56,480 bases of DNA from an uncultured Lachnospiraceae bacterium (lineage in GTDB: Bacteria; Bacillota; Clostridia; Lachnospirales; Lachnospiraceae): contig URQQ01000028.1 in assembly GCA_900549995.1 (NCBI GenBank), positions 1 to 56,480 on the forward strand, in the 5' to 3' direction. The translations under genes were made by a program, and so were the position numbers. Positions 36,201 to 44,477 of this stretch are shown here, piece after piece. Below the pieces are notes generated by a model. That model was not told the origin of the DNA and did not search any database. It saw only the letters and a list, made by a program, of their open reading frames with translations. Every line of letters begins with the position of its first letter. The first letter of the stretch is position 1.

Positions 36201-39200
36201 CAACATTATGGAAAACGGAAGCTTTGAGATTGTGGAGAACCCATCAGATACCGTTCCGAAAACATTTGCCGGGCTATCAACGAACAGCGCGCCGTGGACA
36301 GACGGACGAGTATACGGGACATCCAAATACGGTGCTTATGGTCTTCGGATCTATGGGGAGATCGGCAAACGGAAAGGATTCTGGAAGAAGATTCCACTTT
36401 CGGGAACGGAAAAAGAAGTGTTCTCCGTCAGCGGATGGGCAAAAGGAGACTGTATTCCCGGGAAAGAATTTGCGATGGTCATCGGGTTCGAATATGAAGA
36501 CGGCAAAGTAAAGTGGGAGAATATTCCGTTCAACGATAATATTACAGACTGGCAGTATGTGAATAAAGTAATCAGCGCCAACGATCAGCTGGATGATACC
36601 AATAAGAAGTTTAAGTCACTTTTATTCCACGTATTCTTTGCAGATAACCAGAACCATGTGTTCTTTGACGGTTTTCAGATTACAAGGGATGACGCAGAGA
36701 GCTACGTCTATGATAAAGACGGCAACATGATTTCAGCAAAATCGGCAGCGGATAAATCAGGCTTCAGTTTCGATAAAAACGGCAATCTGTCCAAGATGAT
36801 GGATATTACAGGAACTTCATTTGAATATGGCTACGATTCCAAACAGAATATGAAGCGCGCAAAAAGTTCAGAGGCAGTCACTTATAGTTTTGAGTATGAT
36901 GCAATGGGGAATCCAATCCGGACAATCGCCCAGGGCGGAAGGCATCATGTGGCAGTAACATCAGGCAGAAAGTACTACATCCGGGAGAAAGTATCCGGGA
37001 AATATCTGGGCTCACAGAATGGGGCCACAGCACTCACAACAGCAGTTGAGATTCGGGAATTCAGTGGAAATACAGCTCAGAAATGGCTGGCAAATGATGT
37101 GGGAGGCGGATATTTTGAATTCATTCCGCAGAATGCAACAGGAACAGCTCTCGATATTGCAAATGCAGCCGACAACGACGGGGTAAAAGTAGATATCTAT
37201 ACCCGCAATCAGACGGATGCCCAGAAGTTCAAAGTGAAACTGATGGATGACGGTTCTTACCAGATCATTGCAAAATGTACGAAAGATAAGAGATGCCTGA
37301 CCAACGCGGGCAACAGTACGGCAAATGGCGCACTGATCACGACGTGGGCCAACAATGACACTTATGACAGACAGAGGTGGTATTTTGAGCCGGCGGATGA
37401 GAAGGTTTCGGATACACCGGCGGCAAAGAATATCTATAGTATCCGTTCCAGACATAGTGGGATGTATCTGGATATTGCAAATGCATCTAGTCAAAAAGGT
37501 GCGGCGTTAACCCAGTACTATTACAACGGAACAAAGGCGCAGCAGTTTTATCTGCAGGATGCTGGAGATGGATATTTTTATATGAAACCTTTGCATGCGC
37601 TCAATATGGCACTATCAAGGACTGGTACATATCAAGGATTTGCGGCGATCACTATTCAGGCATTTAACGCAGCAGATGATAAACAGAAGTTTAAGTTTAC
37701 GGCAAGTAATGGATGTTATGCAATTACATGCAAAAGTTCGGGAGAAGGTATGGATGTTACAGGATGGTCTCATGTAGCAGGCACACAGATTACTACAACC
37801 GGCGGGGCAATTTCGAGTTATGGGGCTAACAAATTGTTTATAATGGAATATAAAGGTCCTGGTGCCGAGGGATCATTGACTTATACGGCAGATGGCCGAA
37901 ATGTACAAAAGATAACAGATTCAAGAGGGCTTGTGACAACAAATACTTATGATGCTAAAAACAGGATGTTGGTAAAAGTGACTGATGCGAGAGGAATTAG
38001 TACGAATTATAGTTACGAAACCTCTACAGACAGACTTTCGAGTGTTTCCATGACAGTTGGTGGGAAAGCAGTGAAGAATACTTATACATATGATACCGGT
38101 GACCGGTTGAAAACGATTGGCCACAATGGCTTCAATTATACTTATGAGTACGATGGGTTCGGAAATCAGACGGCTGTAAAGATCGGTTCAACAGCAATTG
38201 AAAGATATACTTATCTTCCACATAACGGCTTACTGGATAAAATCACTTACGCAAATAAAGATGTAGTTGAGAATGTTTACGATGAAAAATTCAATTTGGA
38301 AAGACAAAAATATAATGGTAAAATAATTTATCAAAATAGTTTTGACGATTTTGGAAATATAATTACCCAGAAAGATAATGTGAATAATGTTACTTATCGT
38401 TTTCAATATGATCTCATAGGCAGATTGACAGGGATGGATACAACTCAAGGACAGATATTTAGAGTAGCTTATGACAGTAAGAACAGGGTTAGTACAGTTA
38501 CAAATAGAGTAAGTGGATCCGGAACAAAAGTAGAGTATATGTATGGAGAGTCTGCTCAACTGAAAAGACCAGGGATTATTTATGGTATAAAAGTTGACGG
38601 TACGCAAAGGGCTTCTTATGCTTATGACAGATTAATGCGTGTAGCATCAAAGACATTGAACCTTGATAATAAGAAGACTTATGTAACAAAGTATACGTGT
38701 CAGGCTGGAAATGCCAGTGGAAAGACGACTTTACTGCCGGCAATTATAACAAATGGAACGCAGAAATTACGATATGTTTATGATGTAATAGGAAATATCA
38801 GAACAATATCAGAAAATGATGTTCTAAAAGTAACTTATACATATGATGAGTTAAATCGTCTAATCCGAGAGGATAATAAATGGCAGAATAAGACCATATG
38901 CTACACTTATGATTTAGGTGGAAATATGACTTTCAGAAAAGAGTATGCGTATACTGCCGGTACCGTAGGAACGGTAGTAAAACAGGTGACCTATACTTAT
39001 GGTAATGCAAACTGGAAAGATCAACTGACGGCGTATAATGGACAGGCAATTACATACGATGCAATAGGAAATCCTAACGAATGGAATGGGATGAGTCTGA
39101 CTTGGCAAAAAGGCCATGAGCTTTCAACTGTTGTTAATAAAAGCAAAAAGACGTGTAAATATTATTATGATGATACTGGAAGCAGGATAAAGAAAGATGT

Positions 39201-40266
39201 TGCTGGTATTATTTCACAGTTTTATTATAATGGCGGAGCTATTATTGCAATGAAAACTGACACTGATATGATTTATTATACATACGACAATCATGGAAAG
39301 TTATTTTCAATGAGACTAAACGGAGTAAACTACTATTATATTCACAATGTGCAAAATGATATTATTGGATTAGTTGATAGTGCTGGAAATCAGGTAGTAA
39401 GTTACCAATATGACAGCTGGGGACGATTATTGACAATTCATGATTCTACAACAGCAAAAGTTGGTACTAAGAATCCGTTTAGATATAGGGAATATTTCTG
39501 GGATGAAGAAATTAGACTGTATTATTTAAATACAAGGTATTATGATCCAGAAGTAGGCAGATTTTTAAATCCAGATAATATTAGTGTAATTAAAGCAGGT
39601 GAAATAGGATATAATGATAAGAATTTGTATGCGTACTGCGATAACAATCCAATCATGCGGGCCGATGAGGAAGGTGAGTTCTGGAATTATTTACTTGGTG
39701 CGGGAATAGGAACTTTAATCAGTGCCGGGTATGAAATTATCAGCCAGGCGATAAATAATGGGGGATTTAAAGATATTAACTGGAAGAAAGTTGGTGTTGC
39801 TGCTTTAAGCGGAGCGATTGGCGGGACATTAGCGGCAGGTGGACTAAGTGTAGGTTATCAGGCTCTTTGGAGTGCGGTTAATAGTTTGGACGTGTATCTT
39901 GTGAATCAAAAAATTGATAAAAAAGCAATCACTGTGCAGGGAGCAGTCACTTCAGCTGCTGTAGGAACAGTCGGGGGTGTTGTAGGAGGAAGTGGATCAC
40001 GGTATGCTGGAGGACCGATAAGGAAGAACTCATTTGGAAAAGCATTAGAAATCCAAAAACGTTATGCTGCAACTGGTGATCCATCATACAATGGAATTAC
40101 ACAGGCCATAAAAAATGCAAGGCCAGGGGTTATTAAACAAGGAACATGGGATACTTTGAAGTCTGGAGGTGTGTCCTTTTTTAGCAGTATTGGCAAAACC
40201 GTAGTAAACTTTGTTAAAAAGACAGCAGGCAAAGCTAAAAAGTGGTTTCAAAAGCACTTTTGGTAA
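33274..40266 (+). CDS. Giant Rhs/YD-repeat protein, candidate polymorphic toxin
   Basis: A 2,330-residue protein. By rough residue positions: an N-terminal region and a DNRLRE-like domain (about 289-450); YD repeats (about 616-805); two jelly-roll, carbohydrate-binding-like modules (about 817-972 and 977-1139); two ricin-type lectin domains with QxW/QxF repeats such as AQKWL and RQRWYF (about 1228-1526); a second YD-repeat block (about 1533-2052); the Rhs core with TRYYDPEVGRFLNPD and NLYAYCDNNPI (about 2056-2120); and a 200-residue variable tip. The tip has a glycine/alanine-rich hydrophobic linker, then about 85 residues ending in a lysine- and aromatic-rich helix (KKTAGKAKKWFQKHFW) with no nuclease motif that I recognise. 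No signal peptide is visible, so the export route is unclear. GGAGG before the ATG at 33274 decides the start. DNA becomes visibly more AT-rich from about 37.5-38.3 kb onward. Five paralogous membrane proteins follow. Confidence 0.88.
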   Translation: MMNRMNEIIPETKKESRILREVTGKRTKNTKYFATEDHGGIAAVYPQAVHYQDQGEWKEIDNTLITDTAEEGYQNKNAALKVRFAKDAGSGELVAVQKGKHRISWTFVPGRNKRTRAAASQFQIRKESREKPALLKASGEDVKSLNEEKMKVQNIQSGGYYEDIVPGIDLEYRLTGETLKENLVLKSKEVLNIPLVFTMKHEHMEVEVKDGELLIFAPENPEDIICHLSVPCMYDAKGIYSDKVHYELTKEEGRCTLTIATDQEWLESEERVFPITIDPNAETSKASKDIEDTFVREKMPGSSIVSTYGSFYVANNDGYGKCRAFLKFNNLPAIPKGSLIYDARMYVWQYKYSSYQDQGFYVTAHKVNGDWASGSTTWNSQPAYDSNVLDFAKMDQVQSGNTITITPKQFNITKLVREWYNTGLNHGIMLKMQDESIRAESVFVTSDYPMGTSLGITAEQFPSGVFYYRDAAGLEDYYSYHEQSVGRAGQGYINDFNGNLVFVHCDAKTSGNRMPAGLSHVYNLCQNDQWKRTGYGWRLSACQELKDSGIKDFPYVYVDADGTSHYFYKDTSDNNKLKDEDGLGLVITAVSSTNDLEYRTIETKGKNKLIFGKDGYLRKEKDPNNNTITYTYASDAGGAYLSTITDPTGAVIQLKYIGGRLSEVVDQAGRSTKFDYDQWANLTTITYPDGRVTTYGYNNHDLIKAKAADGYEINYAYVQDFKVSRVSRITEKNGTALGQEMKISYRNGNTTVFEEAGLDGDINSTADNKINTYQFDHMGRPVCIYDQDGNAGSYAYFQDGMKNNKLSKQGSTQKTIINQLFNTRFEDGLGNWLVYSADKTQVQAVSGTGYIGSKSVKVTRTAVDSGGSGVQQNVDLSPGTYTASAYMKTSKIANGSAKILILGIKTDGSTVSLANSPGLTGTTDAAIDGGWMREQVTFTITSAYKGVAVIGALFNGTGSLWMTCFQLEEGSTANKFNIMENGSFEIVENPSDTVPKTFAGLSTNSAPWTDGRVYGTSKYGAYGLRIYGEIGKRKGFWKKIPLSGTEKEVFSVSGWAKGDCIPGKEFAMVIGFEYEDGKVKWENIPFNDNITDWQYVNKVISANDQLDDTNKKFKSLLFHVFFADNQNHVFFDGFQITRDDAESYVYDKDGNMISAKSAADKSGFSFDKNGNLSKMMDITGTSFEYGYDSKQNMKRAKSSEAVTYSFEYDAMGNPIRTIAQGGRHHVAVTSGRKYYIREKVSGKYLGSQNGATALTTAVEIREFSGNTAQKWLANDVGGGYFEFIPQNATGTALDIANAADNDGVKVDIYTRNQTDAQKFKVKLMDDGSYQIIAKCTKDKRCLTNAGNSTANGALITTWANNDTYDRQRWYFEPADEKVSDTPAAKNIYSIRSRHSGMYLDIANASSQKGAALTQYYYNGTKAQQFYLQDAGDGYFYMKPLHALNMALSRTGTYQGFAAITIQAFNAADDKQKFKFTASNGCYAITCKSSGEGMDVTGWSHVAGTQITTTGGAISSYGANKLFIMEYKGPGAEGSLTYTADGRNVQKITDSRGLVTTNTYDAKNRMLVKVTDARGISTNYSYETSTDRLSSVSMTVGGKAVKNTYTYDTGDRLKTIGHNGFNYTYEYDGFGNQTAVKIGSTAIERYTYLPHNGLLDKITYANKDVVENVYDEKFNLERQKYNGKIIYQNSFDDFGNIITQKDNVNNVTYRFQYDLIGRLTGMDTTQGQIFRVAYDSKNRVSTVTNRVSGSGTKVEYMYGESAQLKRPGIIYGIKVDGTQRASYAYDRLMRVASKTLNLDNKKTYVTKYTCQAGNASGKTTLLPAIITNGTQKLRYVYDVIGNIRTISENDVLKVTYTYDELNRLIREDNKWQNKTICYTYDLGGNMTFRKEYAYTAGTVGTVVKQVTYTYGNANWKDQLTAYNGQAITYDAIGNPNEWNGMSLTWQKGHELSTVVNKSKKTCKYYYDDTGSRIKKDVAGIISQFYYNGGAIIAMKTDTDMIYYTYDNHGKLFSMRLNGVNYYYIHNVQNDIIGLVDSAGNQVVSYQYDSWGRLLTIHDSTTAKVGTKNPFRYREYFWDEEIRLYYLNTRYYDPEVGRFLNPDNISVIKAGEIGYNDKNLYAYCDNNPIMRADEEGEFWNYLLGAGIGTLISAGYEIISQAINNGGFKDINWKKVGVAALSGAIGGTLAAGGLSVGYQALWSAVNSLDVYLVNQKIDKKAITVQGAVTSAAVGTVGGVVGGSGSRYAGGPIRKNSFGKALEIQKRYAATGDPSYNGITQAIKNARPGVIKQGTWDTLKSGGVSFFSSIGKTVVNFVKKTAGKAKKWFQKHFW

Positions 40267-40309
40267 TCTGGGGATTGCTTAAGGACTGTATCTTTATAAG
40301 CTAAGTGAG

Positions 40310-40342
40310 GGGAAACAGAAAAGATATTTAATGCTGTTTCCC
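40310..40342 (+). terminator. Terminator after rhs
   Basis: GGGAAACAG (40310-40318) pairs with CTGTTTCCC (40334-40342), followed by TTCTGATT. It lies 44 nt after the rhs stop codon, so the first membrane-protein gene probably needs its own promoter. Confidence 0.6.
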
Positions 40343-40517
40343 TTCTGATTATACTAAGATGTAATGTGAAAAAGATTATATTTCATGGTCTTAGTAAAGG
40401 TATACTTCAAGGTGAATGGAAATGATTGACAGTAAGGTCTGGCTAATGATAAGCTCAAACTAGCAAAATTTGATTTTAAAAAGGTGATAGAATAACTTTC
40501 AAGGGAGGTAGCAAACC

Positions 40518-41285
40518 ATGTTGTTAAAGTTTTTATACATAATTTTACTGATAGTAGGGACGTGGGTTAGTGTGCAATATAGATCAGCTTCTCTTTTTTC
40601 GGCTATATATATATGGTATATGACGATGGTATGGATGGATGCAAAAACTAGGACTGGGACTGTCATAATGTCTCTTCGCGGCAGTGGGTATCCGGATGAC
40701 AAATGTATTACACCTAAAAAGTTGAAATTTCTGTTTGAATACAGAGAAGATGTGGAAGGCGGCTATAATATTCCCAAAGAGATTGCACAGATAAATATAT
40801 TTGGTTTTTATAATTTAATAGTTAGCGCAATCGTTTTGGTATTCACATGGGGAAAATTAGACGGAGGAATTAGTTTTATATATGCTGAAGTTGATATAGC
40901 CATTGTATGGAGTGTAATGATATTATTAAGATTCAAAGCAGTGAAGGTGGCCTTTGATGGTAAATACAAAAAAATGAACAGGTATAATTGGAAGTATGTT
41001 TTGGATGATCCTAAACAAGAATTGGAACTGAAAATAATTGGAGAATGTAAGGTTGCAGCAGTAAAAAGAAAAGGAAGAAGAAAGTATGTAACAATTGAAA
41101 TGTTATCTACTGGAGAAAAGGTTGAGAATATACTTTTTTGCGGGACATTATATAAAGGCATGACCTATATGTTATACGAAATCTGCCACCTAAAGTATGT
41201 TGACCATATTCCACCTAAAAAAGTGCGTAAGCCAATAGAAAACTGCAAGATCATTGGAGGAAAAACAATCAGGCAACGAAAATAA
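40518..41285 (+). CDS. Four-helix membrane protein, candidate immunity protein, copy 1
   Basis: A 255-residue protein of a family I do not recognise. Two hydrophobic helices lie near residues 3-20 and 24-40, a conserved polar loop follows (LRGSGYPDDKCITPKK, then VEGGYNIPKEI), two more helices lie at about 94-112 and 117-138, and a soluble C-terminal domain of about 110 residues follows, with NRYNWKY, RKYVTIEMLSTGE, YEICHLKYVDH and CKIIGGKTIRQ. GGGAGG precedes the ATG. It is the first of five tandem paralogues behind a giant Rhs protein, which suggests immunity to the Rhs tip. From 40630 on it is almost identical to copy 4, while its first 112 nt differ. Confidence 0.7.
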   Translation: MLLKFLYIILLIVGTWVSVQYRSASLFSAIYIWYMTMVWMDAKTRTGTVIMSLRGSGYPDDKCITPKKLKFLFEYREDVEGGYNIPKEIAQINIFGFYNLIVSAIVLVFTWGKLDGGISFIYAEVDIAIVWSVMILLRFKAVKVAFDGKYKKMNRYNWKYVLDDPKQELELKIIGECKVAAVKRKGRRKYVTIEMLSTGEKVENILFCGTLYKGMTYMLYEICHLKYVDHIPPKKVRKPIENCKIIGGKTIRQRK

Positions 41286-41434
41286 GTTTTTGGGGAAGTT
41301 AGCTGAATACATAAAAATAATTTGAAAGAAGGTGCCGAATGAATTACAAGATAGGGATCTTCTTTTTTGTTTTTGTTAATAAAAGGAAGTGAGAAGTGAT
41401 AGATATGCTGAAGGAGAAAGAAATGCAGAGATGA

Positions 41435-41563
41435 GGGAAGACTTTAGCATATGAATATGAAGCGGTAGATTATTATAAGGCAGAGTGGTAGTATGAAAGT
41501 AAGAAATGGTTTGTAATTAAAATTGATGTTCTGGCAGAAGCTGATTTTTTTATTAGTGAATAG
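41435..41563 (+). pseudogene. Decayed gene remnant A before copy 2
   Basis: A frame reading GKTLAYEYEAVDYYKAEW, then TAG (41489-41491), then YESKKWFVIKIDVLAEADFF to a stop at 41563. The same short stretch, with different lesions, occurs before copies 3 and 5. The parent gene is not in the window and is not recognised. Confidence 0.4.
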
Positions 41564-41626
41564 GAGGAAAAGATTAAATCCAGAATAGTGTTTAAAATTA
41601 TATCTTGTGAAGGGAGAGAAAAGTCA

Positions 41627-42382
41627 ATGTTTTCAGTGATTTTTATAATAATAGGGGCATATATTGGCGTAACCTATAAGCAAATTGCTTTTTTTTCATT
41701 CACATGGATATGGTTAATTTCAACTATGTGGATGAACGCAGATAGCGGACGATTTAATACTATATATTCACTTCGTGAAAGCGGCTATCCGAATGACCAT
41801 TGTATTACGCCCCGAAGAATGAAATTTTTGTTTGCTTATAGATCGGATGTAGAAGGGGGAAATGATATTCCTAAAGAAATTGTTCAGATGAATGTATTTG
41901 GTTTCTTTAATTTGATAATCAGTGGAATTGTTTTATTGTGTAGCAGAGAAAAATTTGACGGGGCAATTAGTGGGATTTATGCTGAGATTGACACAGTAAT
42001 TGTATTTATAGTAATGATAACGCTAATGGTCAAAGCAGAAAAAATTGCTTTTAAAAATAGATATAAAAAATTGAATCGCTATAATTGGAAATATTTTATG
42101 AATGGATTTAAGTTGAACCAAACTCCTACAGAATTAGGAAAGTGCAGAATTATATCGATAAATAGGAAAAGAGGAGATAAATATGTGACAGTTGAAATAC
42201 TGTCTTCAGGAAAGATTTTAGAAAATATATTATTTTGCGGAAAATTGAATATAAGAGAAACATATATGTTATATGAAATTTGTCGTTTAAAATATGTTGA
42301 CCATGTTCCTCTGCAAAATGTGCATACGCCAATACAGAATTGTATAATCATCGGAGGAAAAACAATAAGGCAACATGAATAG
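41627..42382 (+). CDS. Four-helix membrane protein, candidate immunity protein, copy 2
   Basis: A 251-residue paralogue of copy 1 with the same plan: two N-terminal helices (MFSVIFIIIGAYIGVTYKQ and FFSFTWIWLISTMWM), the loop RESGYPNDHCITPRR and VEGGNDIPKEI, two central helices, and the C-terminal domain with NRYNWKY, YEICRLKYVDH and CIIIGGKTIRQ. The start is uncertain: the GGAGG that serves copy 5 is present at 41563, but the ATG behind it has become TTA, so I use the ATG at 41627, which gives the right length. The GTG at 41588 is an alternative. Codon use is strongly AT-rich. Confidence 0.68.
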   Translation: MFSVIFIIIGAYIGVTYKQIAFFSFTWIWLISTMWMNADSGRFNTIYSLRESGYPNDHCITPRRMKFLFAYRSDVEGGNDIPKEIVQMNVFGFFNLIISGIVLLCSREKFDGAISGIYAEIDTVIVFIVMITLMVKAEKIAFKNRYKKLNRYNWKYFMNGFKLNQTPTELGKCRIISINRKRGDKYVTVEILSSGKILENILFCGKLNIRETYMLYEICRLKYVDHVPLQNVHTPIQNCIIIGGKTIRQHE

Positions 42383-42425
42383 TTGATTTTGTGATCTTAT
42401 TTAACATCATATTTAAATATTATTT

Positions 42426-42469
42426 GGGGAAGGTGCTTTAAAATGATAAGGTTGACACCTCCCCTTTTT
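42426..42469 (+). terminator. Terminator after copy 2
   Basis: GGGGAAGGTG (42426-42435) pairs with CACCTCCCC (42456-42464), one A bulge, followed by TTTTT. Confidence 0.7.
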
Positions 42470-42497
42470 ATATTCAAAATGGGGAAAGGGAGAATCT

Positions 42498-42614
42498 GTT
42501 GACGATTATAAGTCAAAGTGACAGACTGTCAGTAAAAAGGGAAAATCAAAGGTCATAGTTATGATTTCTGATAGTGTTAAGAGTTTACTGGGTAAAGAAA
42601 GCATAGGAAATTAA
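42498..42614 (+). pseudogene. Decayed gene remnant B before copy 3
   Basis: A frame with VDDYKSK, then TGA (42519-42521), then QTVSKKGKSKVIVMISD to a TAA at 42614. It aligns with remnants A and C around the D-x-x-K segment, but the stop falls on the codon that is TGG in the other two, so the lesions are independent. Confidence 0.35.
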
Positions 42615-42658
42615 TAAAAATTATTTAAGTTTTGAAGGGGTATATTAAGGAGACTAAA

Positions 42659-43420
42659 ATGTTATGGATTTCAATGTTTTTCCAATTTGCTGGAATTTAT
42701 GTAGGGATAAGATGTCACATAGATGTTTTAGCTATGTTTATGTGGCTTTCTGGATTTACATTAATGTTTATGTATCAAGGTGAAGATTGGAATAATATAA
42801 TAATGATACTACGGCATCGAGGTTATCCAGCTGAGAGATGCATAACACCTAAAAATTTAAGATTTTTATATGTTTATAGAAAAGATGTAGAAGGAGGGAA
42901 TGGCATCCCCAAAGAGATCGTACAAAAGAACGTATTTGGTTTTTATAATATTATTATAAGCGGTATTGTGTTTTTGTGTGCGGGGGATAGGTATGACGGA
43001 ATTATAAGCGGGACGTATTTCGGTATAGATCTGGTAGTAATAATTATAGTTATGGTAACATTGTCAGTTAAATCAACACTTGTTGCTTTTAATAATCGAT
43101 TTAAAAGGTTAAATAGGCATAACTGGAAATATTTTTTTTGTAGTACGAGTAGACTGATATCACCTGAAAAGTACGGAGAATGCAAAATTACATCAATAAA
43201 AGTAAAAGGAAAGAGAAAATATGTTACGGTTGAAATGTTGTCTACTGGAGAGATATTAAAGAATATACTTTTCTATAGTAAGTTGTATGAAGGACAGAAC
43301 TATATGGTATATGAAATATGCCATTTGAAATATGTTGATCAAATTCCTGTTAAAAAGGTTCAAAAAATTATTCCTAATTCTAAGGTTATTGGAGGAAAAA
43401 CAATCAGGGAGCAGAAGTAA
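42659..43420 (+). CDS. Four-helix membrane protein, candidate immunity protein, copy 3
   Basis: A 253-residue paralogue. The ATG at 42659 follows AAGGAG at good spacing; an in-frame TTG nine codons earlier is less likely. The N-terminal helices diverge most (LWISMFFQFAGIYVGI), while RHRGYPAERCITPKN, VEGGNGIPKEIV, NVFGFYNIIISG and the end segment YEICHLKYVDQIP with VIGGKTIR are conserved. The pattern of variable N-terminal helices and a conserved loop and tail holds across all five copies, and may mark the part that meets different toxin tips. Confidence 0.7.
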   Translation: MLWISMFFQFAGIYVGIRCHIDVLAMFMWLSGFTLMFMYQGEDWNNIIMILRHRGYPAERCITPKNLRFLYVYRKDVEGGNGIPKEIVQKNVFGFYNIIISGIVFLCAGDRYDGIISGTYFGIDLVVIIIVMVTLSVKSTLVAFNNRFKRLNRHNWKYFFCSTSRLISPEKYGECKITSIKVKGKRKYVTVEMLSTGEILKNILFYSKLYEGQNYMVYEICHLKYVDQIPVKKVQKIIPNSKVIGGKTIREQK

Positions 43421-43473
43421 ATTTCTTGGTTAGGTTAGTAACAGATACATAAAAAGTATTGCCATTTATAAAA

Positions 43474-43495
43474 AAGCCCGTTACGGGGTTCTTTT
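43474..43495 (+). terminator. Weak terminator after copy 3
   Basis: AAGCCCG (43474-43480) and CGGGGTT (43484-43490) pair with one mismatch around TTA, followed by CTTTT. Confidence 0.45.
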
Positions 43496-43537
43496 ACAAA
43501 AAGGTGATAGAATAACATTCAAGGGAGGTAGCTAACC

Positions 43538-44305
43538 ATGTTGTTTGAGTTTTTATACATAATTTTCCTGATAATAGGGATGTGGTTAAGTGTGAAATAC
43601 AAATCAGCCTCTCTTTTTTCGGCTGTATCTATATGGCATATGACGACGATATGGATGGATGCAAAAACTAGGACTGGGACTGTCATAATGTCTCTTCGCG
43701 GCAGTGGGTATCCGGATGACAAATGTATTACACCTAAAAAGTTGAAATTTCTGTTTGAATACAGAGAAGATGTGGAAGGCGGCTATAATATTCCCAAAGA
43801 GATTGCACAGATAAATATATTTGGTTTTTATAATTTAATAGTTAGCGCAATCGTTTTGGTATTCACATGGGGAAAATTAGACGGAGGAATTAGTTTTATA
43901 TATGCTGAAGTTGATATAGCCATTGTATGGAGTGTAATGATATTATTAAGATTCAAAGCAGTGAAGGTGGCCTTTGATGGTAAATACAAAAAAATGAACA
44001 GGTATAATTGGAAGTATGTTTTGGATGATCCTAAACAAGAATTGGAACTGAAAATAATTGGAGAATGTAAGGTTGCAGCAGTAAAAAGAAAAGGAAGAAG
44101 AAAGTATGTAACAATTGAAATGTTATCTACTGGAGAAAAGGTTGAGAATATACTTTTTTGCGGGACATTATATAAAGGCATGACCTATATGTTATACGAA
44201 ATCTGCCACCTAAAGTATGTTGACCATATTCCACCTAAAAAAGTGCGTAAGCCAATAGAAAACTGCAAGGTCATTGGAGGAAAAACAATCCGACAGAAAA
44301 AATAA
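43538..44305 (+). CDS. Four-helix membrane protein, candidate immunity protein, copy 4
   Basis: A 255-residue near-duplicate of copy 1, offset by exactly 3,020 nt. From 43650 to 44269 the DNA is identical to copy 1 (40630-41249); one base then differs, 20 more match, and the final codons instead match copy 5 (CCGACAGAAAAAATAA). The first 112 nt of the gene carry about 16 differences, while the 41 nt before the start codon are again nearly the same. So the gene is a mosaic made by recent gene conversion or duplication. GGGAGG precedes the ATG. Confidence 0.7.
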   Translation: MLFEFLYIIFLIIGMWLSVKYKSASLFSAVSIWHMTTIWMDAKTRTGTVIMSLRGSGYPDDKCITPKKLKFLFEYREDVEGGYNIPKEIAQINIFGFYNLIVSAIVLVFTWGKLDGGISFIYAEVDIAIVWSVMILLRFKAVKVAFDGKYKKMNRYNWKYVLDDPKQELELKIIGECKVAAVKRKGRRKYVTIEMLSTGEKVENILFCGTLYKGMTYMLYEICHLKYVDHIPPKKVRKPIENCKVIGGKTIRQKK

Positions 44306-44341
44306 TTGGGCAATATTATAGATATTCTAAAGAAGAGACGA

Positions 44342-44458
44342 GGTAATGGTTTGGTATATGAAGCGCTTGACCATCATAAGCCAGAGTGGTAGTCTGCCAG
44401 TAATAATGTTTTGTATTGAAATTCAGATTCTGGTAGAGGTGGGTTCGCTTGTAAGTGA
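44342..44458 (+). pseudogene. Decayed gene remnant C before copy 5
   Basis: A frame GNGLVYEALDHHKPEW, then TAG (44390-44392), then SASNNVLY and a TGA (44417-44419). It aligns at DNA level with remnant A through the GGAGGAAAAGAT that serves as ribosome binding site of copy 5, so remnant and downstream gene were copied as one cassette. Confidence 0.4.
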
Positions 44459-44477
44459 ACAGTTGGAGGAAAAGATA

